Of a DNA stretch of 64,000 nucleotides, positions 44,082 to 52,458 are shown in pieces. Position 1 is the first letter of the stretch. Each line of letters opens with the position of its first letter. Source of the DNA: Thalassospira lohafexi (GTDB lineage: Bacteria > Pseudomonadota > Alphaproteobacteria > Rhodospirillales > Thalassospiraceae); NCBI RefSeq assembly GCF_002844275.1, contig NZ_NXGX01000001.1, positions 764,273-828,272 on the forward strand, in the 5' to 3' direction. A model generated the notes under the pieces. The model made no database searches. It saw only the letters and a program-made list of their open reading frames with translations, and was not told the origin of the DNA. A program made the translations under genes and the position numbers.

Positions 44082-45176
44082 TCAGTCTTTTTTCGGTAAA
44101 ATCCACGTCACATGGCCCATTTTACGGCCCGGTTTTGCTTCGGCCTTGCCGTACAGGTGCAGTTTTGCAGTGGGCTCGGTCAAAATTGCCTGCCAACCGT
44201 CAATGTCATCACCCAAAAGGTTCTTCATCCGGGCATTGGAATGGTGGCTTGGATCGCCAAGCGGCAGACCGCAAACAGCGCGAATGAACTGTTCGAACTG
44301 GCTGGTGACACAGGCATCAATCGTCCAGTGACCGGAATTGTGCGGGCGCGGGGCCACTTCATTGACCAGAATGTCACCATCGGTGGTGACAAACATTTCA
44401 ACCGCCAGAAGTCCGACAAACTCCATTGCCGTAACCAGCTTGATGGCGATGTCTTCGGCCTTTTTCGATAGGCTTTGTGCAATTTCGGCTGGCGCGACAG
44501 TGACATCAAGAACGTGATTGGTATGGACGTTTTCGACCGGGCAGAAGCAGGCTGTGTCGCCGGTGACACCACGTGCGACAATGACCGAGATTTCGCGTTC
44601 AAACGAAATAAACCCTTCAAGGACGGCTTCGGCGTCCTTCATTTCAGCCCATGCCGAGGCAAGGTCGGTATCGTCGGTAATCTTGACCTGACCTTTGCCG
44701 TCATAGCCCATCTCGGTGGTTTTCAGAACCGACGGGCGGCCAAGTTTGGCAACGGCGGCCTTTAGATCGGCAAGGGATCGGACGGCTTCAAACGGGGCGG
44801 TGCCGATGCCATGATCATTGCAGAAGGTCTTTTCGCGCAGGCGGTTTTGCGAAAGATGCAGGCATTTCCAGCCCGGACGTACCGGGACCAGTTCAGACAG
44901 CAGCTTGACGCTGTCATGCGGGACATTTTCAAATTCAAATGTCACCACATCGACGTCATTTGCAAAGGCGCGCAGAGCGTCCAGATCGCTGTAATCGGCA
45001 ATGGTTGCCTTCGCACAGACCTGTTCGGTCGGGCTGTCAGCACCCGGTCCAAAGACATGAACCTTATAGCCGAGTTCTGCGGCACAGAATGCCGCCATGC
45101 GGCCCAACTGGCCATTGCCCATGATGCCGATGGTGCTGCCCGGTGCGATAACGCGCGTTTCGAAGTCCTGCGTCAT
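44082..45176 (-). CDS. purK: 5-(carboxyamino)imidazole ribonucleotide synthase
   Basis: A 364-residue ATP-grasp enzyme carboxylating AIR with bicarbonate to N5-CAIR in purine synthesis. It shows GIMGNGQLGRMAAFCAAELG (residues 17-36), KTTEMGYDGKGQ (ATP-binding loop), EGFISFEREISVIVARG, and the C-terminal NEVAPRPHNSGHWTIDAC motif. Length and order fit the family. Start ATG after GAGGAAGAC. It is the second gene of a purE-purK pair, but a terminator lies between them. Confidence 0.96.
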   Translation of the reverse strand: MTQDFETRVIAPGSTIGIMGNGQLGRMAAFCAAELGYKVHVFGPGADSPTEQVCAKATIADYSDLDALRAFANDVDVVTFEFENVPHDSVKLLSELVPVRPGWKCLHLSQNRLREKTFCNDHGIGTAPFEAVRSLADLKAAVAKLGRPSVLKTTEMGYDGKGQVKITDDTDLASAWAEMKDAEAVLEGFISFEREISVIVARGVTGDTACFCPVENVHTNHVLDVTVAPAEIAQSLSKKAEDIAIKLVTAMEFVGLLAVEMFVTTDGDILVNEVAPRPHNSGHWTIDACVTSQFEQFIRAVCGLPLGDPSHHSNARMKNLLGDDIDGWQAILTEPTAKLHLYGKAEAKPGRKMGHVTWILPKKD

Positions 45177-45245
45177 GTCTTCCTCGAATGATCATTGGAT
45201 GCCGATTTCCGGCACAGGGTATTTAGGGTCTGAACCCAATTGCCA

Positions 45246-45273
45246 AAACAAAAACGCGCCCGAATGGGCGCGC
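45246..45273 (-). terminator. intercistronic terminator between purE and purK
   Basis: Minus-strand stem CGCGCCC-ATTC-GGGCGCG followed by TTTTTG. It starts just 10 bases after the purE stop and about 70 bases before the purK start, so purK either depends on readthrough or has its own promoter. Confidence 0.8.
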
Positions 45274-45281
45274 ATAGTGCT

Positions 45282-45782
45282 TTATGGTGCCGGATCAACC
45301 GGCGCGTCGGCGACAGCATCGGTCTGTGCCGCACGCCAGTCATCAAGACGGCCTGCCAGACCATCATCCATCAGCGCCATGATGCCTGCGGCCATCAACC
45401 CGGCATTCTTTGCCCCGGCTGATCCGATGGCAAGCGTTCCGACCGGAACGCCACCGGGCATCTGGACGATTGAGAGCAAGCTATCAAGCCCTTTGAGGGC
45501 TTTGCTTTGGACGGGAACACCCAAAACCGGAAGTGGGGTCATGGCAGCCGCCATACCCGGAAGGTGGGCCGCACCGCCAGCACCGGCAATAATGACTTTC
45601 AGGCCGCGTGATTTTGCCGTTTTGGCATAGTCATACAGGCGATCAGGTGTGCGATGGGCCGAAACGATTTTCGTCTCATAGGCGACATTCAGCGCATCGA
45701 GGACATCTGCTGCGTTTTTCATGGTTTCCCAGTCAGACTGGCTTCCCATGATGATGCCGATGACCGGGGATTGATCGCTCAT
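45282..45782 (-). CDS. purE: N5-carboxyaminoimidazole ribonucleotide mutase
   Basis: A 166-residue class I PurE moving the carboxylate of N5-CAIR to carbon 4. Landmarks: [18 protein letters not shown] (residues 6-23), the SAHRTPDRL substrate loop with the catalytic histidine, [14 protein letters not shown], and [31 protein letters not shown]. The frame is open to 45836, but the ATG at 45782 follows GGAGCCGCCAAC and gives the normal N-terminus. It is upstream of purK in the same direction. Confidence 0.97.
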   Translation of the reverse strand: MSDQSPVIGIIMGSQSDWETMKNAADVLDALNVAYETKIVSAHRTPDRLYDYAKTAKSRGLKVIIAGAGGAAHLPGMAAAMTPLPVLGVPVQSKALKGLDSLLSIVQMPGGVPVGTLAIGSAGAKNAGLMAAGIMALMDDGLAGRLDDWRAAQTDAVADAPVDPAP

Positions 45783-46043
45783 GTTGGCGGCTCCGTTTGC
45801 GGGCGGTTTCGTGAAGGGCCGCATTATATGCAGCAACCGGTATCATGCAAGCCTGCAGAGTGCCTATACACCTGCAAAATCCTTATGCGGTGCCTGTTTG
45901 CGGGCCGATGTGTTGGTCCTGATCGTAAGAATAGTTGAGCTATTCTTGTTGATGGTTGAATTTTATGATGAATAAAATGTACTTTTGATTTATTGTTTAC
46001 TTATTGCTTATATAACTGTGCACGTAGCACGGGAAGGTCAGAC

Positions 46044-46883
46044 ATGAAAGTCACACGGCCCCCATCGACGATCCCATCCATGGGGGCAGGCGATGGAAGG
46101 TATTCATCAAATCAATATACCGCGTTTGCCTATGGCAAGGACGCCGTGCGTCGTCGGTCGTCCATGCATCAGCATCACGAAGTTGATATTGATACTGGCA
46201 ACCTGCCCGACGCAGTTGATGACCAACCGTTTCATACGCCCGACATGGCCAATGTTCTGGGCATTCCCGATAGTCAAGTGACGCCTGCGGTTGAACAGGC
46301 GATTGGCCGGTTGATGGTGCGCATCAATGGTCTGAGTGAAAATCTGTCGGACCTTAAGAAACATCAGGCCTATCTTGCCCGGTCTGAGGGACGCGATCCA
46401 TTCACGGGTGCGATGAGCCGACCCGCCTTTATGCAAATTCTTGAAAATGAAATGGCGGTTCAGGGCACGGACAGAACAATGCGCATGCTGCTTGTGTGTG
46501 AACTGTCAAATATCGACGAGATTTTGCAACGTCACGGACAGGAATGCAAAGACGGCCTGTTTAAGTATGTCCATCAGATCATGGCCGATTTCATCATGTC
46601 GCCCCATCACCTGGGGTATTTGGGCTGTAATGATTTTGCCGCCCTGCTTTATAACGTTGATAAAGACGATACGCGTTTGCGTATTGATGCGGTTATCCGA
46701 CAGATCAATCAGTCGCCGTTTTCGCACAAGGGTAAGTTCATCGCCGTAAAGCCGGTCTTTGGCATTTATCAGGCGCGCAACGGCGATACCGCAACTTCAG
46801 CATTGAATGCGGCCGATTTCGCATTACGTGCGGAAAAAGAAATGCGTCTGGCACAGCTTGAACGTATTCCCTTCGGCATTTGA
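46044..46883 (+). CDS. GGDEF-like domain protein with degenerate active site
   Basis: A 279-residue protein. The N-terminal ~95 residues appear disordered; a short coiled segment (VEQAIGRLMVRINGLSENLSDLKK) follows; then a domain with the layout of diguanylate cyclases (DPFTGAMSRPAFMQILENEM to the end). The signature GGDEF is GCNDF at residues 194-198, and the metal/substrate half-site usually reading FKxxND is changed (IDEILQRHGQE). Catalysis is therefore not expected; it may bind nucleotide or only scaffold. The ATG at 46044 follows GGAAGGTCAGAC. An inverted repeat AAGAATAG...CTATTCTT (45927-45947) lies in the leader. Confidence 0.75.
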   Translation: MKVTRPPSTIPSMGAGDGRYSSNQYTAFAYGKDAVRRRSSMHQHHEVDIDTGNLPDAVDDQPFHTPDMANVLGIPDSQVTPAVEQAIGRLMVRINGLSENLSDLKKHQAYLARSEGRDPFTGAMSRPAFMQILENEMAVQGTDRTMRMLLVCELSNIDEILQRHGQECKDGLFKYVHQIMADFIMSPHHLGYLGCNDFAALLYNVDKDDTRLRIDAVIRQINQSPFSHKGKFIAVKPVFGIYQARNGDTATSALNAADFALRAEKEMRLAQLERIPFGI

Positions 46884-46902
46884 TCGAAGGTGCTGTGACC
46901 GG

Positions 46903-47088
46903 TTAATTGCCGCGCAGATTACCCAGCCCACCATCGTATTTCATCACCTGTTCACCGTGACAAAACATCGCCAAAAGGCCAAATGCATCAAACATTTGGT
47001 TTGCGCGAGACAGGTCCTGAGCCTTGGTGGTTAATTTTCGGATCAGGCCGAAACCGGTGCCAAAATCAGGCAATAATATCAGGAACAA
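46903..47088 (-). CDS. doubtful small open frame downstream of a DUF465 gene
   Basis: A frame of up to 61 codons overlapping the end of the DUF465 gene by 23 bases. The encoded segment KAQDLSRANQMFDAFGLLAMFCHGEQVMKYDGGLGNLRGN looks protein-like in composition, but only TTG starts are available and no ribosome site is visible. It could be a real coupled small protein or the 3' remnant of a lost gene. I do not recognise it. Confidence 0.25.
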   Translation of the reverse strand: MFLILLPDFGTGFGLIRKLTTKAQDLSRANQMFDAFGLLAMFCHGEQVMKYDGGLGNLRGN

Positions 47089-47272
47089 GCTGCGACTCGA
47101 CGTAGCGGATTTCGTCTTTTAAGGCGAGTTTGCGCTTTTTCATGCGGCCCAGACGAAGCTGGTCATGATGCGGGGCGACAACCATTTGTTCGATGGCAAT
47201 ATCGAGATCCCGGTGTTCCTCGCGTAACGACATCAGTCTCTTTTCAATCTCGATCTGATTGATTTCGTCCAT
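47066..47272 (-). CDS. DUF465 (YdcH-like) family protein
   Basis: A 68-residue, highly charged helical protein. The pattern EKRLMSLREEHRDLDIAIEQM followed by LGRMKKRKLALKDEI is typical of DUF465/YdcH, predicted two-helix coiled-coil proteins of unknown function. The KRRKL.LKDEI-like motif is shared with the second DUF465 gene of this window (49815-49979). Confidence 0.85.
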   Translation of the reverse strand: MDEINQIEIEKRLMSLREEHRDLDIAIEQMVVAPHHDQLRLGRMKKRKLALKDEIRYVESQLVPDIIA

Positions 47273-47392
47273 TTTTGATCCAGCTTAATAATCAACGCGA
47301 AGGGACAATGATATTAACAGATATCAGATAGTGGACCCATATGATTTGTACCACCTTTAAAAACAAATCTGCCGATAGCCGGAGGAAAGTGC

Positions 47393-48499
47393 ATGCGGAT
47401 CGGAATTTTGACCAGCGGCGGCGACTGTGCAGGGTTGAATGCTGTCATTCTGGCTGTGGTAAGCCGCGCGGTGCTTGGCTATGGCTGGGACGTGATTGGT
47501 ATCCGACAGGGTGCGCACGGTTTGATGCAGGACCCGCCACAGGCAATTGATCTGAATGATCAGGTCAATAATGACGCGATGCTGCGCATGGGCGGGACGA
47601 TCCTTGGCACAATTAACAAGGGCGACCCGTTTAACTATCCCATGCCAGATGGCAGCTTTGCCGACCGTTCCGATGACGTGATTAGAGGCTATCGCACCTT
47701 GGGGCTGGATGCGTTGATTGGGGTTGGCGGCGATGGCAGCATGGAAATCCTACATCGGCTGGCCATAAAGGGCGGTATTAATCTGGTCGGGATTCCCAAA
47801 ACCATCGATAACGATCTGGCCCTAACCGAATATTCGGTCGGCTTTACCACGGCGGTCAATGTTGCGGTTGAGGCGCTTGACCGGTTGCAGCCAACCGCAG
47901 CATCCCACGACCGGATCATGATCCTTGAGGTCATGGGCCGCGATGCGGGGCATATTGCGCTGTTTGCCGGGGTTGCGGGCGGTGCCGATGCCATTTTGAT
48001 CCCGGAGATGGATTATGATCTGGATGCGCTGACCGAGCATTGTCTGAATATCCGTAAACGTGGACGCAATCATGCCTTGGTGATTGTTGCCGAGGCGGTC
48101 AAACGCGATGACGGGGCGGCCGTGACACAGGGCAATGACGGCCAAAAGGCCCGATATGGCGGCATTGGTCATTGGTTGGCCGATGAGTTGGGCGCGCGGA
48201 CAGGTTGGGAAACACGTGTGACCGTTCTGGGCCATGTCCAGCGCGGCGGCATTCCATCCCCACGTGATCGGGTGATTGCATCGGCCTTTGGTGTGCATGC
48301 GGTTGACCTGATCGCCGATCAGAAATTTGACCGTGTTGTCGCATGGTCGAAACGCAAAGTGATCGATGTTGCGATGAAGGATGTTATTGTTGGCCCGCGG
48401 CTGGTCGATACAGCAGGGACAATGGTTTCAACGGCCAAGGGACTTGGGGCCTATATCGGGCAGCCGCCAAAGATTGCACGCACGGCAAAGACGGTGTGA
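47393..48499 (+). CDS. 6-phosphofructokinase
   Basis: A 368-residue PfkA-family kinase phosphorylating fructose 6-phosphate. Visible are the N-terminal ILTSGGDCAGLNAVI, GVGGDGSMEI (residues 110-119), PKTIDNDL (135-142) and EVMGRDAGHIAL. At the two positions that track the phosphoryl donor it has Gly (G115 in GGDGS, ATP-like) and Lys (K136 in PKTIDND, typical of pyrophosphate or mixed-substrate enzymes). This places it in the group III mixed type, where the donor must be measured. Start ATG after GGAGGAAAGTGC. TIGR02444 follows 60 bases later. Confidence 0.93.
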   Translation: MRIGILTSGGDCAGLNAVILAVVSRAVLGYGWDVIGIRQGAHGLMQDPPQAIDLNDQVNNDAMLRMGGTILGTINKGDPFNYPMPDGSFADRSDDVIRGYRTLGLDALIGVGGDGSMEILHRLAIKGGINLVGIPKTIDNDLALTEYSVGFTTAVNVAVEALDRLQPTAASHDRIMILEVMGRDAGHIALFAGVAGGADAILIPEMDYDLDALTEHCLNIRKRGRNHALVIVAEAVKRDDGAAVTQGNDGQKARYGGIGHWLADELGARTGWETRVTVLGHVQRGGIPSPRDRVIASAFGVHAVDLIADQKFDRVVAWSKRKVIDVAMKDVIVGPRLVDTAGTMVSTAKGLGAYIGQPPKIARTAKTV

Positions 48500-48559
48500 T
48501 CACCACACCACAGCAAGACACGTTAAAGAAAACAAAAAAGCAAACAGGTTGGGTTTTTG

Positions 48560-49024
48560 ATGGACCATGAAGATGTCTGGCGTTTTACGGTCGAGATGTA
48601 TGGCCGTGACGGGGTCGCGCCATTATTTTTGACCCTTCAGGAACGATGTGGACTGGATGTGAACATGATGCTGTTCATGTTCTATCTGGGGCAGAAAGGT
48701 CGTGCACCACATAGCATTTCGGCACTTGAAATGGCGGTGAAGGACTGGCGCGACAAGGTCATTATTCCGTTGCGCCAAACGCGGCGCTATTTGAAAAATC
48801 AACCCCGCGAAACCGCGCAGGCCTTACGTCAGAAAGTCAAATCAGACGAATTGCAGGCCGAACGCATTGAACAGCATATCCTGTGCGACGCGGTTGAAAC
48901 GATTGAGGCCACTGACCCATTGGCGGCGGCCCATGCCTATTTATCGCCAAACCGCTTTGATTTGACGCAGGCGGAATGCGACGATGCGTTTGATCAGCTT
49001 TGTCGATTGATGGGGTTGCGCTGA
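48560..49024 (+). CDS. TIGR02444 (DUF2390) family protein
   Basis: A 154-residue, mainly helical protein of the TIGR02444/DUF2390 family. The pattern WRFTVEMYGRDGVAPLFLTLQERCGLDVNMMLFMFYLG at the N-terminus is diagnostic; it continues with VKDWRDKVIIPLRQTRRYLKN. Function is unknown. The ATG at 48560 is used; a TTG directly before it is also in frame. Ribosome site is poor (AGGTTGGG). It probably shares a transcript with the phosphofructokinase gene. Confidence 0.85.
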   Translation: MDHEDVWRFTVEMYGRDGVAPLFLTLQERCGLDVNMMLFMFYLGQKGRAPHSISALEMAVKDWRDKVIIPLRQTRRYLKNQPRETAQALRQKVKSDELQAERIEQHILCDAVETIEATDPLAAAHAYLSPNRFDLTQAECDDAFDQLCRLMGLR

Positions 49025-49081
49025 TACGCTGGTGTTCAGCGCATTGATGCGATGCAGACCATACTGCGTCGCTGCCTGCTG

Positions 49082-49699
49082 TTATTCGCGGTTTCGCGGC
49101 TTGCCGGTAACGGGGATGTGGTTTTGGGCATCTTCATCGCCCCAGCGTGCGGTTTCGGGCAGATCAATGTCAAACAGATCAAGAATCCGTCCGCAGCTTT
49201 GGGTGACCATCTCATCAAGGGATGTCGGGCGGGCATAAAAGGCCGGAACGGGTGGGGCGATAATCGCACCGTTTTCAGTGGCTTGTGCCATGTTGCGGAT
49301 ATGTCCGGCATGCAGCGGGGTTTCGCGCGCCATCAGCACCAGGCGACGGCGTTCCTTAAGCATCACATCAGCAGCCCGTGCGATCAAATTATCTGCGACT
49401 CCGCTTGCAACCTCGGCCAATGACTTCATCGAGCAAGGGGCGATCACCATGCCGCGTACCCGGAACGACCCCGACGCAATCGGGGCCCCAATGTCCGCAT
49501 TGTCATGCAGCACGTCCGCCATGTCCTTGATTTCGCGAATTTTGTAATCGGTTTCATAGGCGATGGTACGCTCGGCCGCCTTGGAAAGAACCAGATGGGT
49601 TTCAATCGGCGTGTTTTTGAGCAACTGCAAAAAACGTATGCCGTAAATCACCCCGGAAGCACCGGTTATGCCAATGATAAGTCGATCTTTTTGCGTCAT
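49082..49699 (-). CDS. ubiX: flavin prenyltransferase UbiX
   Basis: A 205-residue flavoprotein that prenylates FMN to the cofactor used by UbiD decarboxylases, a step supporting ubiquinone synthesis. Landmarks: IIGITGASGVIYGIRFLQLL (residues 8-27), APIASGSFRVRGMVIAPCSMKSLAEVASGVADNLIARAADV and RRRLVLMARETPLHAGHIRNM. Start ATG preceded by AAGGATCGGC. ubiD is not in this window. It converges with the TIGR02444 gene. Confidence 0.95.
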   Translation of the reverse strand: MTQKDRLIIGITGASGVIYGIRFLQLLKNTPIETHLVLSKAAERTIAYETDYKIREIKDMADVLHDNADIGAPIASGSFRVRGMVIAPCSMKSLAEVASGVADNLIARAADVMLKERRRLVLMARETPLHAGHIRNMAQATENGAIIAPPVPAFYARPTSLDEMVTQSCGRILDLFDIDLPETARWGDEDAQNHIPVTGKPRNRE

Positions 49700-49814
49700 G
49701 CCGATCCTTGCTGGACTGTGTTCTTGTTCACGATGATGATTGAAACACTGGAAATCATGTTACAAAATTAATACCATCTTCTTGTGGGCAATGTCAGATA
49801 TAAGGAGTAGGCGA

Positions 49815-49979
49815 ATGAGCGTTCAAAGCCATATCGAAGCTCTAACTGCCAAACACGCTGCACTTGAGCAGGACCTCCATCACGAGCAGCGCCGACCGGC
49901 GCCAGATGATTCCCTTGTCGCAGACATTAAACGTCGCAAGCTTGAAATCAAGGACGAGATAAACCGAATAACCCATTAG
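49815..49979 (+). CDS. DUF465 (YdcH-like) small protein
   Basis: A 54-residue, charged two-helix protein of the DUF465 family: SHIEALTAKHAALEQDLHHEQRRP, then VADIKRRKLEIKDEINRI. The ATG at 49815 has a strong AAGGAGTAGGCGA ribosome site; an upstream in-frame ATG lacks one. It is a paralogue of the 47066-47272 gene. Function unknown. Confidence 0.87.
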   Translation: MSVQSHIEALTAKHAALEQDLHHEQRRPAPDDSLVADIKRRKLEIKDEINRITH

Positions 49980-50446
49980 CCGTCCGGGCATGGCCGTAAT
50001 CACGTGATGATCAGCGTGAACGTGCCAGTGCTGACGGTGTAGCGACCTCGTAAAATCCAATCCTTTATCTTTTGCCGCCTCCGACTGTCGCCCACGACGT
50101 GAGGCGGCATTCTCGTGGGCGTCTTTCAAACATTCAATTTGGTTCTGACCCTAATCCTCCCCAAATATACGGTGAGGCCGACGTACCTAGATCACGCCGG
50201 CCAAATGACAGGTGTTTTGGAGTAATAATAATCTGCACGTTTCTGCGGATTTTTGGCTCTCTACCAATGTCTAAGGGGTAATTGGAAATTAAATCGGTAT
50301 TATGATGCCGATTTATTGGCGCATGCCAGTTCATCTGCCCTCTGACCGGATTGTCACCGTTTAATTTATCGGTCAGGGGACTGCGCGCCACACAGACGCA
50401 TACCATTTGGGCATCAGACCCAACTTTGCGGGAGGACGTTTTGACT
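49980..50446. other. leader region of prpE with interlocking stems
   Basis: A 467-base gap. It contains the palindrome ATCACGTGAT near 50000, two interleaved perfect 8-base stems (50074-50120, listed separately) and, near 50291-50315, a weaker stem AAATCGG...CCGATTT. No protein frame is supported. A regulated leader for the acyl-CoA ligase gene is plausible. Confidence 0.5.
50074..50120 (+). promoter_or_regulatory. interleaved stems, possible pseudoknot or attenuator upstream of prpE
   Basis: Stem 1 pairs GCCGCCTC (50074-50081) with GAGGCGGC (50101-50108). Stem 2 pairs GCCCACGA (50090-50097) with TCGTGGGC (50113-50120). The arms interleave, so they form either an H-type pseudoknot or two alternative folds. 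The second is followed by GTCTTTC. Location between a DUF465 gene and prpE would suit a termination switch or the end of the DUF465 transcript. Confidence 0.45.
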
Positions 50447-52342
50447 ATGACCGGTCGCTATCAGGAACTCTATGATCGTTCGATGACCCACTCGGAAGAA
50501 TTCTGGGCGGAAGCGGCCCAGAAACTGTCCTGGTATAAAAAGTGGGATCGGGTTCTCGATGACAGCAATGCCCCATTTTATCGATGGTTCAGCGGTGGCG
50601 AGGTCAATACGTGCTTCAACGCGCTGGATCGCCATATCGAAGATGGACGCGGTGATCAGGCGGCCCTGATTTATGACAGCCCAGTAACGTCCACAGTTGA
50701 AACATTCACCTATACCCGTTTGCGCGACGAGGTTGCGCGTCTTGCCGGGGCGTTGCAGGCACGCGGTGTGACCAAAGGCGACCGGGTGATTATCTATATG
50801 CCGATGATCCCGCAGGCCGCGATGGCAATGCTGGCTTGTGCGCGGATCGGGGCAATCCATTCCGTGGTGTTTGGGGGCTTTGCCGCCAACGAGCTGGCAA
50901 CGCGCTTTAATGATGCAAAACCAAAACTGGTTATGGCGGCCAGTTGCGGCGTCGAAGGAAGTCGGGTGATTGAGTATAAGCCGCTTCTTGATCGCGCGAT
51001 CGAGCGTGCCGATCACAAACCCGAGAGTGTTTTGCTGTTTCAGCGTTCGCAATGCGAGGCACCGATGCAAGATGGTCGGGATTATGACTGGGTTGTTGAA
51101 TGTGCCAAGGCTGCCCCAGCAGACTGTGTGCCGGTCGCAGCCACCGATCCGCTTTATATCCTTTATACGTCGGGAACCACGGGGCAGCCAAAGGGCGTTG
51201 TGCGTGACAACGGCGGACATATGGTCGCACTGCACTGGTCGATGAAGAACATCTACGGCGTTGAGGCTGGTGATGTCTATTGGGCGGCATCAGATGTTGG
51301 TTGGGTGGTCGGTCATTCATACATTGTCTATGCGCCGCTTTTGGCGGGCTGTACGACGATCATGTATGAAGGAAAACCGGTTGGAACACCTGATGCCGGC
51401 GCGTTTTGGCGGGTGATTTCACAGCATCAGGTCAAGGTGCTGTTTACCGCCCCAACGGCCTTTCGTGCGATCAAGCGTGATGATCCCAATGCAAAGCTGA
51501 TGGGCGATTACGATCTAAGCTGTTTTGAAGCACTTTATCTGGCCGGGGAGCGTTCCGATCCCGATACCCTGCAATGGGCGGAGAAAAGTCTTGGTGTGCC
51601 GGTGATTGATCATTGGTGGCAGACCGAAACCGGCTGGCCGATTTGTGCCAATCCGCGCGGGGTTGAATTGCTGCCAATTAAATATGGTTCACCGACGGTA
51701 GCTGTCTGTGGCTGGGATGTTCAGGTGGTGGACGAAGGCGGCAATTGCCTTGAACGGGGCAAGATTGGTGCATTGGTTGCCAAGTTACCGTTGCCGCCGG
51801 GAACATTGCCGACGCTTTGGCAGAACGAAGACCGATTTAAATCATCCTATCTGGAAGAATTCCCGGGATATTACGCCACCGGGGATGCCGGCTTTATTGA
51901 CGAAGATGGCTATATCTATGTCATGTCGCGTACCGATGACATTATCAATGTCGCCGGACATCGTTTATCGACGGGCGGGATGGAAGAAGTTCTGTCAGGC
52001 CATCAGGATGTTGCCGAATGTGCGGTCATTGGTGTGCATGATGATCTTAAGGGGCAATTGCCGCTGGGCTTTGTGGTGCTGAAATCCGGGGTGACCCGAC
52101 CGCATGATACGATCATTGCTGAAATTGTTGCGATGGTTCGCGATCAGATCGGCCCGGTGGCGGCATTCAAGCAGGCAACGATTGTGGATCGGTTACCCAA
52201 AACCCGGTCGGGTAAAATACTGCGTAAAACAATGCGGTCGATTGCTGATGGGGAAAGTTACAACACCCCGGCGACGATTGATGATCCGGCGATTTTGCCA
52301 GAAATTGCTGATGCGCTTAAAGAGATCGGCTACGCCAAATAA
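50447..52342 (+). CDS. prpE: propionyl-CoA synthetase (acyl-CoA synthetase, PrpE type)
   Basis: A 631-residue AMP-forming acyl-CoA synthetase. The AMP-binding signature is ILYTSGTTGQPKGVVRDNGG; other markers are SVVFGGFAANELATR, DVGWVVGHSYIVYAPL, DHWWQTETGWPI, the GYYATGDAGFIDEDGY aspartate and the C-terminal catalytic lysine in KTRSGKILRK. The VGHSYIVYAPLLAG-type binding region and GVVRDNGGHMVAL distinguish propionate-type PrpE from acetate-type Acs. ATG 50447 is chosen; the TTG at 50441 is closer to the GGGAGGA site. No methylcitrate genes adjoin it. A DeoR-type regulator faces its 3' end. Confidence 0.88.
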   Translation: MTGRYQELYDRSMTHSEEFWAEAAQKLSWYKKWDRVLDDSNAPFYRWFSGGEVNTCFNALDRHIEDGRGDQAALIYDSPVTSTVETFTYTRLRDEVARLAGALQARGVTKGDRVIIYMPMIPQAAMAMLACARIGAIHSVVFGGFAANELATRFNDAKPKLVMAASCGVEGSRVIEYKPLLDRAIERADHKPESVLLFQRSQCEAPMQDGRDYDWVVECAKAAPADCVPVAATDPLYILYTSGTTGQPKGVVRDNGGHMVALHWSMKNIYGVEAGDVYWAASDVGWVVGHSYIVYAPLLAGCTTIMYEGKPVGTPDAGAFWRVISQHQVKVLFTAPTAFRAIKRDDPNAKLMGDYDLSCFEALYLAGERSDPDTLQWAEKSLGVPVIDHWWQTETGWPICANPRGVELLPIKYGSPTVAVCGWDVQVVDEGGNCLERGKIGALVAKLPLPPGTLPTLWQNEDRFKSSYLEEFPGYYATGDAGFIDEDGYIYVMSRTDDIINVAGHRLSTGGMEEVLSGHQDVAECAVIGVHDDLKGQLPLGFVVLKSGVTRPHDTIIAEIVAMVRDQIGPVAAFKQATIVDRLPKTRSGKILRKTMRSIADGESYNTPATIDDPAILPEIADALKEIGYAK

Positions 52343-52378
52343 TGCAAACTCCTTCACCTTGCTTGCATGAAGCAAATT

Positions 52379-52415
52379 GGCACCCGTCATTTTCACAATG
52401 ACGGGTGCTTCTTTG
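52379..52415 (+). terminator. terminator of prpE
   Basis: A perfect CACCCGTCAT / ATGACGGGTG stem with a TTTCACA loop followed by CTTCTTTG, about 40 bases after the prpE stop codon. Confidence 0.8.
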
Positions 52416-52458
52416 TGCGTGCCGTTACGTTCGATACCAAGAGCGAGAAGGGCGGACC

